NCBI GenBank assembly: GCA_002633005.1
Contig: NMRA01000309.1
Span: 64,001 to 128,000, forward strand
Source of the DNA: Phoronis australis
Lineage: Eukaryota > Phoronida > Phoronidae
Direction of reading: 5' to 3'
Length of the DNA: 64,000 nucleotides
Shown here: in pieces, positions 11,201 through 22,615 of the stretch
Layout of the letters: each line of letters starts with the position of its first letter
Position numbering within the stretch: the first letter of the stretch is position 1
The notes under the pieces: model-generated
What the model was told of the DNA's origin: nothing
What the model saw: the letters and a program-made list of their open reading frames with translations, nothing else
Databases searched by the model: none
Position numbers and translations under genes: made by a program

Positions 11201-14076
11201 TACTAATCATCAATCTGCTTCAATATTAACTTGATTTTGAAATGGCCTTATTTTCAGTTGGTTGATTGAAATCAATGCTTCTCCGTCGTTAACAGCTAGC
11301 AGTAAGGAGGATTATGACCTGAAGTGTGGCCTCCTCGAAGATGTCCTTAATATTGTTGACTTGGAAAGCAGGTTTGTTTTGATTGACACATTGATGGCAA
11401 CAGATTTTTATTTGGAGTTCTTAAAATTTATTCTATACTGTCTGTATGAAACTATTTTGTTGATATTTTAGTGTTTAGAGATTGTTAAACCTTTGAAAGG
11501 CCGCAAACTGTCACAACTGTACATGCTGTTACTATCCTCAAATTGCAACAGTTGGGCAGACCTTGGAAGTATGAACTCGATTTTTTGTTGTTACAATTTG
11601 TGACTTGTGGGGTTGCACCAACCCATTTCCCTCAAATTGCAACAGTTTGTGCAGACCTTCTAAACACAAACTGTCCTAATTTTTTGTTGCAACTTACAGT
11701 AGGTGGTTTTTGGGGCTGTGCAAACTTTCATAACCCTCAAAGTGGAACATTTTGTACACACCTTTCAGGTATGAACTGTCGCATTTTTGTGGGCTCAGTT
11801 CCTTTTACAATAATTTTACTGGAAAATAAACTGCATATGGTTTCAGAAATGAAGATTTGAAGCAGCATTGGGTGAGTTCAGTATCTTCCTTATGATACTG
11901 ACAGACAATTACTTGCATCTTATATGTCTTTCTTAAGATTCAATGTCCCCTTTTTGTATGTCTTATGTCACTTTCCCCGAGTCATTTCCACCAAAATTGC
12001 AATTTCCTTCATCCTAATCATTTTTTCAATCTAGACATTATTGTCTTATGTCAAAATTATCCTCTTCACCGTCGACACTGTTAAAAGAATACCCTCTTTT
12101 GATGATTTCAACCAATCCTCATTCTGTCACTTGCTAATTCATCATTGGCGTCAGTCTTCCCAGTTAAAGGCAGGAATGAACTAGAAACTCATACACCCTT
12201 TGTCACAGGTTGGACATTACGGTCCTGGATGGGTGTTCTTTTCCTGCAGTTGCCATGTAATTTGCTAAAAGCGCAGGTCACGCTTGCCTGTTAAGCAGAC
12301 TTTGAAAGTTTTCAGTTTTTCCTACAGACTTTTGAGGGTTGTAGAGGGCTACAGATCATTATTTTGTTTCACAGAATTGAATGCAAAAGCCGTTTTTAGT
12401 ATCTGTAGGACAAAACTGAGTTTAGTATCCTTTTAAATTGCCTACCATTTTTTATCACGTGACTCACGTGGGGGGAAACAGTCTTGTTCTACAAGTCACT
12501 TCGAGTTTTGCCATTTGAGTCCCATGTTGTACAGGTTGTCACTGCACCCAATTGCATTTTGATTATATTGCAACATTTTCTGTTTCGAAGTCCTTCACAA
12601 CAAACTGTCTATGTTTGAGGATTACCACAATTCATGCATTCAACCATGATACAAATTGTCAGAACTAAAAGTTACTGCAGTTTGTGCTTCAAATATCTGT
12701 ACAAGCTGTCACATTTTGAGGATTGCAACATGTTGTGCAGTTGTGACTGGTCTAGCAAACTTTGGACTTATAGTACTTAAATGGCCTGGGAATTCTTTGT
12801 AATAACGACTGATCGTAAGTGGAATTCAGGGGATTTCATCTACTGTTAGCATGCTTACAAGCCAGCAAGCACTCCACATTTCATTTGAAAAATGACTGCA
12901 CTGTTGATTATTAAAGGAAATTTGCAGTACATGAAGTCACCCAGGTTCTCTTTTATTTTGCACCCATATAATTATTTATAATTATGTGGGTGTATATTGT
13001 CATCATCTCTGTCTGTCAATTGTCTGAAGTCTGCAGCTTTATCTCCTAAAGCCCTCACAGGATCTTGTTGAGATTTGGCAGATGTGTTTCTATGAAACTG
13101 ACGATAGATGACCACGAATTTCAGACAGATCCAACTACTGGTGTGTCCCCTAATGGCAATTTTTGTACGTTTTCCTCTTTAGCTTCAAAGGTCCTCGACG
13201 GATTTTCATTAAATGTGGCACATTAGACATCTATTAATGAGATGATACTATCTTTTTTTGTTTTGAGATGGATTCGAGGTATTTTGTGCCACATGGTGGC
13301 CATTTTTACTGTTTTCGAGTTTTTTAGCTTCTGCCCCTCTATCAACCAAATCACTGTAAGGATGATTGCAAAAATTGTCTTAGTGTGAAAAGACGGTTGA
13401 CGAGGATTTGTAACAGTTTTGTTTTTTGTGCCCATAGCTGTATCTCCTAAACTCACTACAGGATCTTTATTAAATTTAGCAAGTTACATGAAGTTGACAA
13501 CAGACAACGACGACTTTCAGACAGATCGGACAAACGCTGTCGGCCCCCTAGTTGCAATTTCATTTTTCTGTTTTTCTCTGTTTTTCTGAACTTTCTTGAT
13601 GTTTTTCATGACGTTTGGTAAATAGCTTTCTAAGAAACAATGACATGTTCGCTTTTTCGAATGGATTCGAGATATTTTGTGCCATCTAGTGGCCATTTTA
13701 TGAATATAGATAAACACCTTTAGAAGCACACCGTTTGCAGTGCATTCGTGGGCACATTTCAATGCTCCGTGTTGCTCTTGTGACAGTTGAGAGCCTGCAG
13801 AATCCATGATCAGAATACATGACAGGAAAAAGGGATTGTTTCAGGGTTATTTAAAAGGATATTTTTACGCACTTCTTTTCAAGGCTTACTGGAAAAGAGA
13901 AGAGAGTTGGTGGTTTTGACCTCCTCTGGGATGATGGTCCAGTGTGTACCGATGATGGTTTGGACTGTGTGTCTGCAGGGACGTTTTCTACCAACTCCTT
14001 CTTGGGATGCATTAATGACCGTAAAAAACAGTTGAGGCAACTGTATAAAAACATTGCAGCATCCAAGAAGACATGA
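2210..14076 (+). CDS. TTLL9: Tubulin polyglutamylase TTLL9, complete, 11 coding exon positions (exon 3 in two versions)
   Basis: Coding exons, all with GT..AG introns and matching phases: 2210-2241 (exon from 2198), 3320-3403, 4610-4721 or 5648-5762, 6223-6342, 6771-6905, 8383-8514, 8936-9023, 10000-10121, 10445-10578, 11258-11371, 13884-14076 (TGA). Spliced, they encode 421 or 422 residues, a usual length for TTLL9. The fold is an ATP-grasp tubulin-tyrosine-ligase-like enzyme that adds glutamate side chains to axonemal tubulin. Visible landmarks for the 421-residue form are HFRNHFE (end of exon 3), [15 protein letters not shown] (nucleotide-binding loop, about 134-148), [10 protein letters not shown] (about 192-201), HLTN (about 237-240), and [11 protein letters not shown] (about 321-331) with the metal-binding Glu and Asn. 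The C-terminus has [11 protein letters not shown] and [10 protein letters not shown], both TTLL9 signatures that TTLL1 lacks. The start ATG is the only one that splices in phase to exon 2. Candidate poly(A) signals are AATAAA at 15310 and 15381. Confidence 0.93.
3404..4609 (+). other. TTLL9 intron 2, no other feature recognised
   Basis: AT-rich intron between exons 2 and 3a. The open frames in it carry no recognisable domain and no repeat family stands out. Confidence 0.6.
4610..4721 (+). CDS. TTLL9: TTLL9 alternative exon 3a (112 nt)
   Basis: Acceptor TGCCTCTAG ends at 4609 and donor GTTTAT starts at 4722. The exon completes a GG|T glycine codon from exon 2 and then has 37 codons, beginning [10 protein letters not shown] and ending HFRNHFE, finishing on a codon boundary. 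This version looks closer to the vertebrate TTLL9 exon ([16 protein letters not shown]). Its length and phase make it interchangeable with 5648-5762 but not combinable with it. Confidence 0.9.
5648..5762 (+). CDS. TTLL9: TTLL9 alternative exon 3b (115 nt), duplicate of 3a
   Basis: Acceptor ACTGTGTAG ends at 5647 and donor GTACTC starts at 5763. It completes GG|A and has 38 codons, beginning [11 protein letters not shown] and ending HFRNHYE. It aligns with exon 3a at 23 of 37 positions. The conserved frame (WDFYW, W.KE, DH.Y, EHV, HFRNH) is intact, while the variable positions cluster in the segment [14 protein letters not shown] versus [14 protein letters not shown]. There is no stop or splice-site decay, so it looks selected. 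Confidence 0.9.
6906..8382 (+). other. TTLL9 intron 5, unrecognised sequence
   Basis: 1.48-kb intron with donor GTTGGA and acceptor CTGTTTTAAG. It may contain an old interspersed repeat around 7440-8000, but I cannot assign a family. No coding feature is supported. Confidence 0.5.
10968..11084. repeat. Near-perfect 117-bp inverted repeat in TTLL9 intron 9
   Basis: Arms of about 52 bp (GTTTATGACACGGGCAAAAC to TTCAAAATCCC, and GGGATTTTGACG to CATGTCATAAACCTGAAACG) are reverse complements apart from a few changes, with a GC-rich 12-bp loop. This is typical of a young fold-back MITE. It lies in the intron upstream of exon 10. Confidence 0.8.
11530..11800 (+). repeat. Degenerate tandem repeat of about 100 bp, three units, in TTLL9 intron 10
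   Basis: CCTCAAATTGCAACAGTT recurs near 11537 and 11631, with a diverged CCTCAAAGTGGAACATTTT near 11735. Each is followed by a similar CAGACCTT...AACT...TTTTTTGTTG block. The 105-codon open frame here is a by-product of the repeat. Related wording recurs at 12540-12740. Confidence 0.55.
13015..13805. repeat. Cluster of a dispersed repeat family (two or three partial copies) in TTLL9 intron 10
   Basis: Two blocks share the order: TATCTCCTAAA, CACAGGATCTT or TACAGGATCTT, a TTTGGCA-like word, TTTCAGACAGATC, then a CTAGTTGCAATTT-type word. Their reverse complement (for example ATGGCCACTAGATGGCACAA at about 13680-13700) matches copies near 20430, 27750, 37880, 58400 and 63660. Identity to any named transposon is unknown. 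Confidence 0.6.
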
Positions 14077-17000
14077 TCTCGTCAAAAGTCAGTATTAATT
14101 AGAGGCGTCTTCCCTGAGATATGGGATCCATGATTAAAAACTGAAATCCTTGGGTGAAGGTCAAACATTGTGGTAACTTAGTGCCTGATGCAGAATTGTG
14201 CTGGTGTGTAAAAGTGACAGGTCTGAAGTGATAATTCTTTATCACTGGTTTTAGGGGTTTGGGTTAAATGTACTGTTGGTTTGAGTTAGCAGTGATGTGC
14301 TTTTGCTGTCAAGGTGTCATCATAGGATTATCTATGCGGTGAAGTTAGACTTGTCTCACTAAAATAGCATCAGTCTAATCGTGCAAAAGTGGTCAAGAGA
14401 GTTTGGGGTGGTGTACACTAACAGCTATGGTGCCCATTTTAAAACAATGTTTTACAAATGTGGAATGATCCCAAGAGGGATGATATCTGATCATATGGAC
14501 CAAAAGAGCGCAATAATGGGTGAGACTGAAGGTGGACGACAATACTGCTCTCCCGAGGACTGTATTATCTGATACGTCTGAAGGATTGCTTTGTATTTGT
14601 TTTATTTCACAACCGTAATGCTTCTTTCCTCTGGTTGTTTCTTCTCTTATTAGATTAGCTCTTACCTGTTCTGATGCTCACTTTGTGCCCAGGGTTCATG
14701 GATTCTACAGTGTCTGATTGGTCAGAGTACCCTGGCAGCATGAATATTAAGTGATATATTCTTCTTGCCTATTGGTCAATGTTACGCTATGTCAAGTTGT
14801 CATGCCGCATTTCAGCCAATTAGGGACATAAGTATCAGTGGTGTTATAGTAATATACAATTGATGCTTAAATGATTGGCATTCAATCAATACTAAATCAC
14901 ATACTGGGAAGACAAAACCGTTGAGACCTGGCTTTCCATTAGTTCAAGTCCCTGTGTCCTTGGTGATCAAACCATGACTTTTGACAACTTTTTATTTTAA
15001 CAGTAATTATTGCTGAAAGGTTTGATTTGTGTTTTAGGTAATTAAGAAATTTGTCAGAATGTTACTGAAGTTCTTTAATGTGCAGTGTAGAACTTGTAAT
15101 TGAAGGGCACTGGAAATAGACAATTGATTTATGGGCATAAGCATCTTTCTCTAATTCTGCTGTGATTCAACTTTCAAATTCGGTCAGTTTGAGTGGAGTG
15201 TTCTGTCAGTCAGTTGAAACTGGCCATTTGTTCCTAGTGCTTGTTTGTTCAACCAAGGAAAGAATCTGAATAGACTGTACTTTATTGTTATATTTTTCCT
15301 TCACTCTGAAATAAAATACTCGAGTAGTGAATGTACGTGTATGGAGGATATTTTTGTATCTCAGTAATTTAAATTATGTCAATAAATGCTTCATAGGCAA
15401 CTGCAATGAACTTTGATTTTAATTTAAAGGCATTATGGAATGATTGAAATTCTGTGTGTTGGGCTTCGGACGTACACATGCCTCTAAATTTACTACAGCA
15501 CTGGACTCAAATGAGGCAGGCCTACGGTCAAGATTCACTTTTTCTATACTCCAGTTTGGACAAAGTTCACTTTATTATCTAGGGTGGTGCTTGGCAGTTA
15601 CACATCAACAGGGTGCGGTTCGGGTACCCTGGTACACTGAATTGTGGTGACTTTTTCAAAATCCCTTGTTTAGACTCGGATACCCGAGTTTCTATCAATC
15701 TAAGTCAAGCCACGGAAGGACCGATTTGTTATTGGTCAATTCTGACTTGCCAAAAATTATGTTGTGCAATTTTTGTTTGGGGGCCCGCATTTAAGTTAAC
15801 TGAGTCAACGTCCAGAATAGCCAGTAATTGTCCAAAATCGCCCATGAATTAGTCGACATTCGCGATACATAAACATGTAAATCAGAAATCAATCGAGTTG
15901 CAGACTACCTGAGACAAAAGCAAATAACTTTGACACATTGGGCCGTCACATGGCAAGACAATTTAAACATTAAAGGCACAGAAAGAGAGCCTTCTGAGTT
16001 AACTGTACTGAGTTTGAGAACATGGAAGTAGGGGTAGCAGGTGGATTTTGAGGGCGCTTCATCAAGAAAATTTCAGACTTAATTCGCTTTATTGTTAATT
16101 TTGATCCATTCAAATGGTGCCTGTTCCAGTTTACACTCCAAAAAATGAAGAAACCTTTGTTTGCACGTCAATCAGTTGGACATTTGCACAGTATGCTGTC
16201 ATCGTCAAAATCACCGACAGTCTGATTGATAGCTGCAAGTTTTCTATGAACAATTCCATCTTCTTCAAGAAACATTAATGATGCTATAAAATACTGTTTT
16301 TGTTTTTTTCTTTGAGAAAAATATCGTTATAGAAACCATCTTTGAATCATGTGTGGCGCACCATAGGGGGCTGGGGGCTTTAGCACCCACTTTTTTCAGT
16401 GCTGCACAGCCCATTTTTGTATAATTCACCAACAGTGATCTTCCATTAGTTCTTCAAACCTCAGTTGGCAACCAATGCCACTTGTTTTTTTTTTCTTGAT
16501 ACAATCTTACAGCGCGTCGTGATATTTCCTGCTCTTCACATGAACGTGTTCTCTGTTATTCTCGATCATTTTGAAATTTTATCCACGTGCACCTCACTTT
16601 GTGAATAGCTGACAGTCCAAATGCAGGTAAAGCAACATCAGCCCCGAGCCGCCCCTCCAAGAGAAGACTACGTCTGAAAGGGGACTCTTGGATATGAAAA
16701 GCTGTAGCATTAGAAAACTGGAACAACGTGACAGTTCAATCCATCATCGTGTCATTGACCTCCAAACTGAGGCGCCCTTCCTTAACATAAAAGGTTGTAC
16801 GATGTCACAAAAACGGGAAGAAGAGAGTCATCCGACTCCATGAGTGAGGCCTCTTCCGAGAGCGGGACATGATATAAAAGAGGAAATGGTGGCTATGGAT
16901 GTGCGGTTTCTTTCCTAGGCCTGGAACCAGGGAATATCACAAGATACTACTCACAAACGTATTGATTGCATACTTTGTTACACAACTCAAGATTTTAGTG

Positions 17001-17266
17001 TTTAAAGAATAAATCTAAATTTCATTCCGATTTTATGAAGAACAATAATTATCTGATAGCATGAGGGTAATGATGCACTTCGTGTGGAAAGAGATGAATG
17101 GACTGTGAGATTTTGAATTAGGTAAGGTCAAGTACTACAAATTGCAATTTTGCTTGTGTAGATTGTGTCATTGCAAGATGGCGGCGTAACGGGAAGTGAA
17201 CAAAAATGGTCAGCATTTCGAACTTGAGACTTTTTTATTTTGATAATATCGGTACTTAATAGCGGA
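14077..17266. other. Intergenic / TTLL9 3' UTR, no gene recognised
   Basis: The stretch after the TTLL9 stop holds AATAAA at 15310-15315 and 15381-15386, which could end the TTLL9 3' UTR. The rest is AT-rich with short open frames that show no domain. A CpG-richer part begins near 16620. Confidence 0.5.
17174..17186 (+). promoter_or_regulatory. YY1-like AAGATGGCGGC motif upstream of THAP exon
   Basis: CAAGATGGCGGCG matches the YY1 consensus often found just downstream of metazoan transcription starts. It lies in an otherwise AT-rich region that becomes CpG-rich over about 17340-18240, suggesting a real promoter for the THAP exon. Inferred from motif and base composition only. Confidence 0.35.
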
Positions 17267-17366
17267 TTTGCAGCGACGCCATATTGAAATTAGGTTAAAA
17301 TGGTGCATTGTGGGTGCTGTGGTCAGGATTCAGAAAGCGGCCATAGTAACAAGCATAATACGCGGT

Positions 17367-17561
17367 ATGAGCGCGAAGAAAACTTACGGCGGATACATTT
17401 GTTGTAATCCTGGCTGCTTCAAAAACAACAAGAGAGATAAAAATCTGAATTTTTATGTGTTTCCTGCAAACCAAGAACTTCGTGAAAAATGGATAAACAA
17501 CATTAGGAGAGCTGGGAGTAAGGGGAGATTTAGCGCATTCAAACCAACGCGGGGCCATCTA
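17367..17561 (+). CDS. THAP-type zinc-finger domain, partial (first exon or truncated copy)
   Basis: Seen: the frame from ATG 17367 reads MSAKKTYGGYICCNPGCF, then NFYVFPANQELREKWINNIR and FSAFKPTRGHL, with a stop at 17574-17576. This has the THAP pattern: an N-terminal C..C pair, the FYVFP block, the conserved W, and an arginine/lysine-rich helix. The second half of the zinc site (C..HF) is missing. A GTAGGC donor at 17562 falls exactly where the next residues should be (V)CS.HF, so this may be exon 1 of a spliced gene whose second exon I could not find. THAP domains occur in P-element-like transposases and in domesticated DNA-binding factors. An AAGATGGCGGC motif lies 190 bp upstream. It could equally be a dead transposase fragment. 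Confidence 0.5.
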
Positions 17562-17576
17562 GTAGGCAACACGTAG

Positions 17577-20500
17577 CCCCTCGGTTGGCCATATAGGGGC
17601 TACAATATTTCCATTCGCTTTCTGTACTCATTTCGTTACTTCAGTGTATTTTAAACGGGCCGTGACCGGATTTGGGTTACCGATTTCGAGTTTTCACCTC
17701 GTCAAAAATACATTCTACACTTAAAACTATCATTTAAAAAAACGCTTACTTTCATCATTGGTTCTTTCTACTTCTATACATATCTTTGATGAAGCTTAGT
17801 TGTGAGAATTAAGTTGACTTTGGCGAAGAATTACAACTCAACTTTTTGGTTGCCGTTAATTTTATCACCGCGTGCGCGATAACCACAAAGCATGTCAACT
17901 GAATCACGCGAGTTAGGCATAGGTTAGCGCGAGACTGAGCGAAGCGCGTGACGCTAGCGTGCGACACTTGTAAAATAGCATGAGAAGGTATCGGGTGAAA
18001 CTTGTAAGATGCGTGTCCCTTGGATTTCGTCAACATGCGTAATTTCACGTAACTTCCTCAAAATGGCACCCGGTAACTGAGAGAAACTCGAGCAAACCGC
18101 GACAGATTTTCATCGATTTGTTGAAGTTTTGCTGACTAAATTGTATCCAGAGTCGTGGTATGTGTTAATTATAACTCCGTGTTCCTATGAGCCTTCGCGC
18201 AGGAAGTAACTCGCACATGCGCAATGCGTAGTTCGTTTGCGCTGCAAATCCGCTATTGGCTGACCTCTATCGACGTGGAGTTGTGACTGAATCTCTTTAG
18301 TACTAACAAATCATCTTCTGGTTCTAATCATACAAATTCGTCGTTGCCGTTGCCGTTGCCGTGACTTGATCTGTAATTTTTTTGGTCTACCTGTACTCAC
18401 ACGGTCCTTTACATCACCCGTGTCTTGCTGTACTTTCACAATTCTGCTGATGGTAGGCCTACTCACTCCTAAAGTCTGTACAACCTCATACTACGTTTTT
18501 CTAGCTTCTGACAAGCCAAGAGCTGCACGATTAATAAAAGCCAATGACCGAACTGTGTTGTTGGTCGATACGAATTTCATTAATTAACTGTTTTCAAAAC
18601 CGCTAACATTGACACCTAGCTCCCCTTGATGATATCTTAATCTAGTCACCATTCACAGCATGTATCCGCAGTGATGGTGGTGGATACATGCTGTGAATGA
18701 TGAATAGACAACTTTTCATATTAATGTGCTAACAATGCAGCTGAATATGCCTTAGTTTTACTTAGGAGCTTTACAGAGGTTCCGAATCTCATTTGAGTAA
18801 ACTCGATTGCCAAAATTGCACGTTCTGGTGTTTGACCCTACCATTTTGGTCACTACATTTACATAATTTTCAACGTAAGCGGTTCGAATTTCCATCATTC
18901 TATCAGTAAAAAATTGTTCTTCATAATAATATCCAAATTACCAAAATTAATTTTAGATTATGGAAGATGTGTGGATAATTACGTGAATATCCAATTCTTC
19001 TGAGTAGCAATTGACGCTACCATTAGGGCCCCTCTCCGTCAAGTTCCCAATTGATATCAAATGGAATACAAATTCAACAAAAACAGAAAAGAGGGATCCA
19101 CATAAAAGCTGTGGCGTTCCTGGGGTAATACAGTTTTCTATTCTCTAAAACTGTTCACCTTGAAAGCCGAATCAATTTGCTTTGGATAATTTGTGCATAA
19201 CAAGTTTTCTTGGACTTTTTTGAAATGTTTAACCGAGTTTAAGAGTTGGGTTTCAATTGTTTTTAGACGATCTTTACTGCATTAAAGGGGTCCGGATGAC
19301 AAAAATGATTTGGCCAGGGCTCAACTGTCGTGGTTGACCAGTATTCTGTACAAATTCTCTCTGTTACACATGTTTTGTTACATTTTTCCATTGCCCCTGA
19401 CCCTAGTACTTATGCCGGTCGTCGCGCTTTTATTCTGACTCACGTGAGCCCATCTCCATTTCCTACCGCATTGATTCACTTACCGGAACAATTATATTAT
19501 TTGCGATCACTTAACTTTCGTTACTCTAACCGAAACAAGTATTGATCCTTAATGCTTCATTTCGTAGGCGTGTGAACATTGTAAATACGAATAGTATACT
19601 TCATTTTGTTGTTAAGGCATGGAATCGAAACTTTCATTAGATGATGTTTGATCAAAACAAACCTTTAAGTATAATAGAAAGACACTCAAAACTTTGATTT
19701 ACGCAAATAAGTACACCAGGAGAGCATTGCAAACTCAAAACTGTCCAAAGCAACCGTCTGTCATTACTAGATGAACATATTCCAGTTGCACATACATGTA
19801 CAACATGAAGCCAAATGACTACCCTGCAAACCAACGCGATTCAAGCCGCGACTATACGTAAACAATGTTTGAATTAAATGAAGATTCTGGTTTCAAGTCA
19901 AGTTGTGTGCAAAGCCGAGTATACAATTGGATACAAAAATTGAAACTGGTCCACGCTGTTGGCTATTCAATATTCATTTGCATAATACCTGGTTCTATAG
20001 AACTCAGAACAGTTGAAGACCGAGTTAAGAATTTAAAGTTATTGAGCAAGTGTGTTCGTCAAGCCATTTATGAGATATTAAATTTGGAAGTTAGTTAAAT
20101 TTTAAATTCTTCGATGGTTAGTCATAACTTCTTCTCAGTCAACCTTGGGCGCGAAACGTTAACTCCAAATACATTCACTCGCAGAGTCGGAGAAAACTTG
20201 ATTATTTTTCTTAGAAAGTAAGCGCATGCATTAAATATAGAGGCTTTCATAATGTACAAAATCCAGTTGATCATGCAGGGGTTTCCGAGAAACAACTGTG
20301 GAAGTGGAAAAGCAGAACTGCAATTAGGGAGCGTCATAGTAGTCAAAAGTCATGCTCTTTCCAATAAGAACACATAACGATTCTTAGAATGGTTGAGATG
20401 TACACCATTTAAAAAATCATAAAGTAATAGAAATGGCCACTAGGAGGTGTACACTACGTCAAATCCATATGAAAACGAGAAGGTGTCGTTCTTTGGTTTT

Positions 20501-21050
20501 TAATAGAAAATATTTGCCAAATTTCATGAAAAAAAACATGCCAAGGATCTCCAAAAATACAGAGGCAAATGGGAGCTAAAATTTCCAATAAGGATCACAG
20601 CAGCAGTCGGATCCGTCCAAAAGTCATCATCATCCCTTGTCACAATCCTGCAAATACACTTGCCAAATTAACTAAAGCCATTGACGAAAAAGGCCACGAG
20701 GCCGCTGGCTCCGTCCTAAAACCATTATCACTTTCATTATAGCATTTTCATAATTCGCATTATCCATATTGTCGCCCATGGTCAACCGACGGCGGGAGGC
20801 CGACAGTGACACTGAACACACAATAAGCAGAATGTTGTCAATAGTTTCCAAAGGGGTACATCTTTAACAACCCAGCATACACTTATCAAGTGGCTTTATC
20901 AAATCATCATCATTGTCAGCAACAAAAATTTGTGACACACTGTGTTACTTAGAAACCTGTGGTCATAAACTTCATCTTTACGTTTCACATTTATTCTAAA
21001 GGACTCATCGGACAATACAAGTAACAGAAACAGTTATTTTATTTTTAAAA
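17577..21050. other. Gene-poor interval; repeats only
   Basis: Apart from the hairpin at 18649 and a (CGTTGC)n stretch at about 18342-18361, no gene is recognised. 20420-20830 contains a copy of the dispersed repeat seen at 13015-13805 (AAATGGCCACTAGGAGG, AAATTTCATGAAAA, TCCGTCCAAAAGTCATCATC). Confidence 0.5.
18649..18700. repeat. Short perfect inverted repeat
   Basis: CATTCACAGCATGTATCC and GGATACATGCTGTGAATG are reverse complements separated by 14 bases. It is a small hairpin in the gene-poor interval. Confidence 0.7.
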
Positions 21051-21054
21051 GTCT

Positions 21055-21300
21055 GTTTCCAAACTGTCTTCTATGTTGTGCAAAGTGAAATCGCCTGTTC
21101 AGACAATGAAACGAAGTAATGTCGTTTATAAGATCTCTTGCAATGACTGTCCTGCTTTTTGTATTGGTCTTACTCAGAGAAGACTGGTTGAACGTTTTGT
21201 AGAACACCCTACATCGGACAAAAGCAGTGTCATATCGTCACTGTACTGAACATGGAAACTGTGCCGACAATATGAGGATCATCACCAGTAAGCCAAATAA
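21055..21300 (+). mobile_element. Penelope-like retroelement, GIY-YIG endonuclease fragment (broken)
   Basis: The plus strand encodes KRSNVVYKISCNDCPAFCIG, then LTQRRLVERFVEH. This is the start of the GIY-YIG nuclease module that ends Penelope-like element polyproteins (usual pattern VVYKI.C..C...YIG.T.R....R..EH). The frame ends at a TGA at about 21246, and the continuation (YRHCTEHGN) is in another frame, so the copy has a frameshift. No reverse transcriptase is visible upstream. It is a dead 3' fragment. Confidence 0.65.
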
Positions 21301-22054
21301 GGACATACTTTGGAATCCTTGTACGTATAGGATCATCATGTTACTCACTCTCGACAGCCACGCAGGTTGGAGCATAACATGCCCGACTTCAAACGAGAGC
21401 ACATTTTTGCACTAGCCACTTTTTACATTTATTGTTGCAGTAAACATTTTTTCTGTGGCTATATGGAAGAATCATTCAGAGAAATTTCAGATTACCGTGT
21501 TCAAACAGCCACCCCGTTACTATTGCGAAGCTTGTATGAATCAAACATGGACAGTTCGCTCTTTTGGCTTGTAACAGCAAACAGAGGTAAAAATGATTCC
21601 ATCACTGATTTCCGAACATTAATGTGTGGTAGCACGCTTCTTAACTGTCGGTGATGGACTACCGTAGAGCTTGCATACAAAGGGTTCACTGTCCTCCACG
21701 AGTTGATCAGAAAACTCAAATGTTGGACCCAACTTGGTAGGATTGTCCAACAGAAGCTGCACAGTACTGACCTCGCCATTACCTGAACCTCAATCAACTA
21801 CTCAAGAGTTCTGAGCTAGTGTTCCTGTTAACATCTTGAGTCTAGCATAAATGCTTGCTGCATGGGCCAAACCCAAAACACCTGTGTCCGACTTTTCATG
21901 ATAACTAAAGAGTGACTACCTGCAGCATGATGAGCGTGCAATAATAAATGCGTGTCCTACTCTTCATGATCAAACGTGAGTTTCGGGACACTCTGAACAT
22001 CGACCTCTCCACTATCGCTGACAGGCCGGGATGACATAATACAGACTTCTGTGG

Positions 22055-22170
22055 GCGATATATATATGTATGTATGTATGTATGTATATGTATGCATGCA
22101 TGCATGCATGTATGTATACATGTATGTGTGCGTGTGTGTCTGTGTGCGTGTGTGTCTGTGTGTATTTATA
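22055..22170. repeat. Compound microsatellite (TATG/TGCA/TGTG)n
   Basis: Runs of TATG, then TGCA, then GTGTGTCTGTGTGCG. Translations across it (HTYIHTYIY and similar) are artefacts of the repeat. Confidence 0.95.
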
Positions 22171-22615
22171 GGTTTACCCACATTCACAGGAATACTACTG
22201 CGATATCCTATCTCGAATTGATGCATTTCATCTGATAATGTCACAACAAGACCGAATATGTATATGGACTGATTTGCATCATCGTGGCAATATGATCCGG
22301 GTTGTTGTTAGATGACGTCACATGCATGCCAAGTACGGTACCCAAGCCGGTTAAGGGACAAGACAATCTGAAAGTGTTGAATAAGCAGTAAAATTTTATT
22401 TCATAATAAATTGATCGGAATTTTTAGTTTGTGAAATATACAAGATAAAGCACTGAACCATTCAATAATACCAAAAGTTTGTTGGAAGCAATCCATCCGG
22501 GAATATAAAAATTGAAACATTCCCTAAACCGAGTTGTCTGCAGCAGTGTGTCGTTTTAGCTTCGATGAATTTCTTAGTTTTCTTGGTGTATTTTCGTGTC
22601 TTAGCTTCTGGACTG

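Noticed and set aside
11262-11471. 69-codon open frame at TTLL9 exon 10
   Set aside because: It is exon 10 (to 11371) read on into the intron. The real frame leaves at the GT at 11372.
14381-15852. Several 60-80 codon plus-strand frames after TTLL9
   Set aside because: No domain or splice logic. They fall in the 3' UTR or intergenic DNA.
21905-22244. His/Thr/Tyr-rich minus-strand open frames
   Set aside because: Translation of the TATG/TGTG microsatellite.
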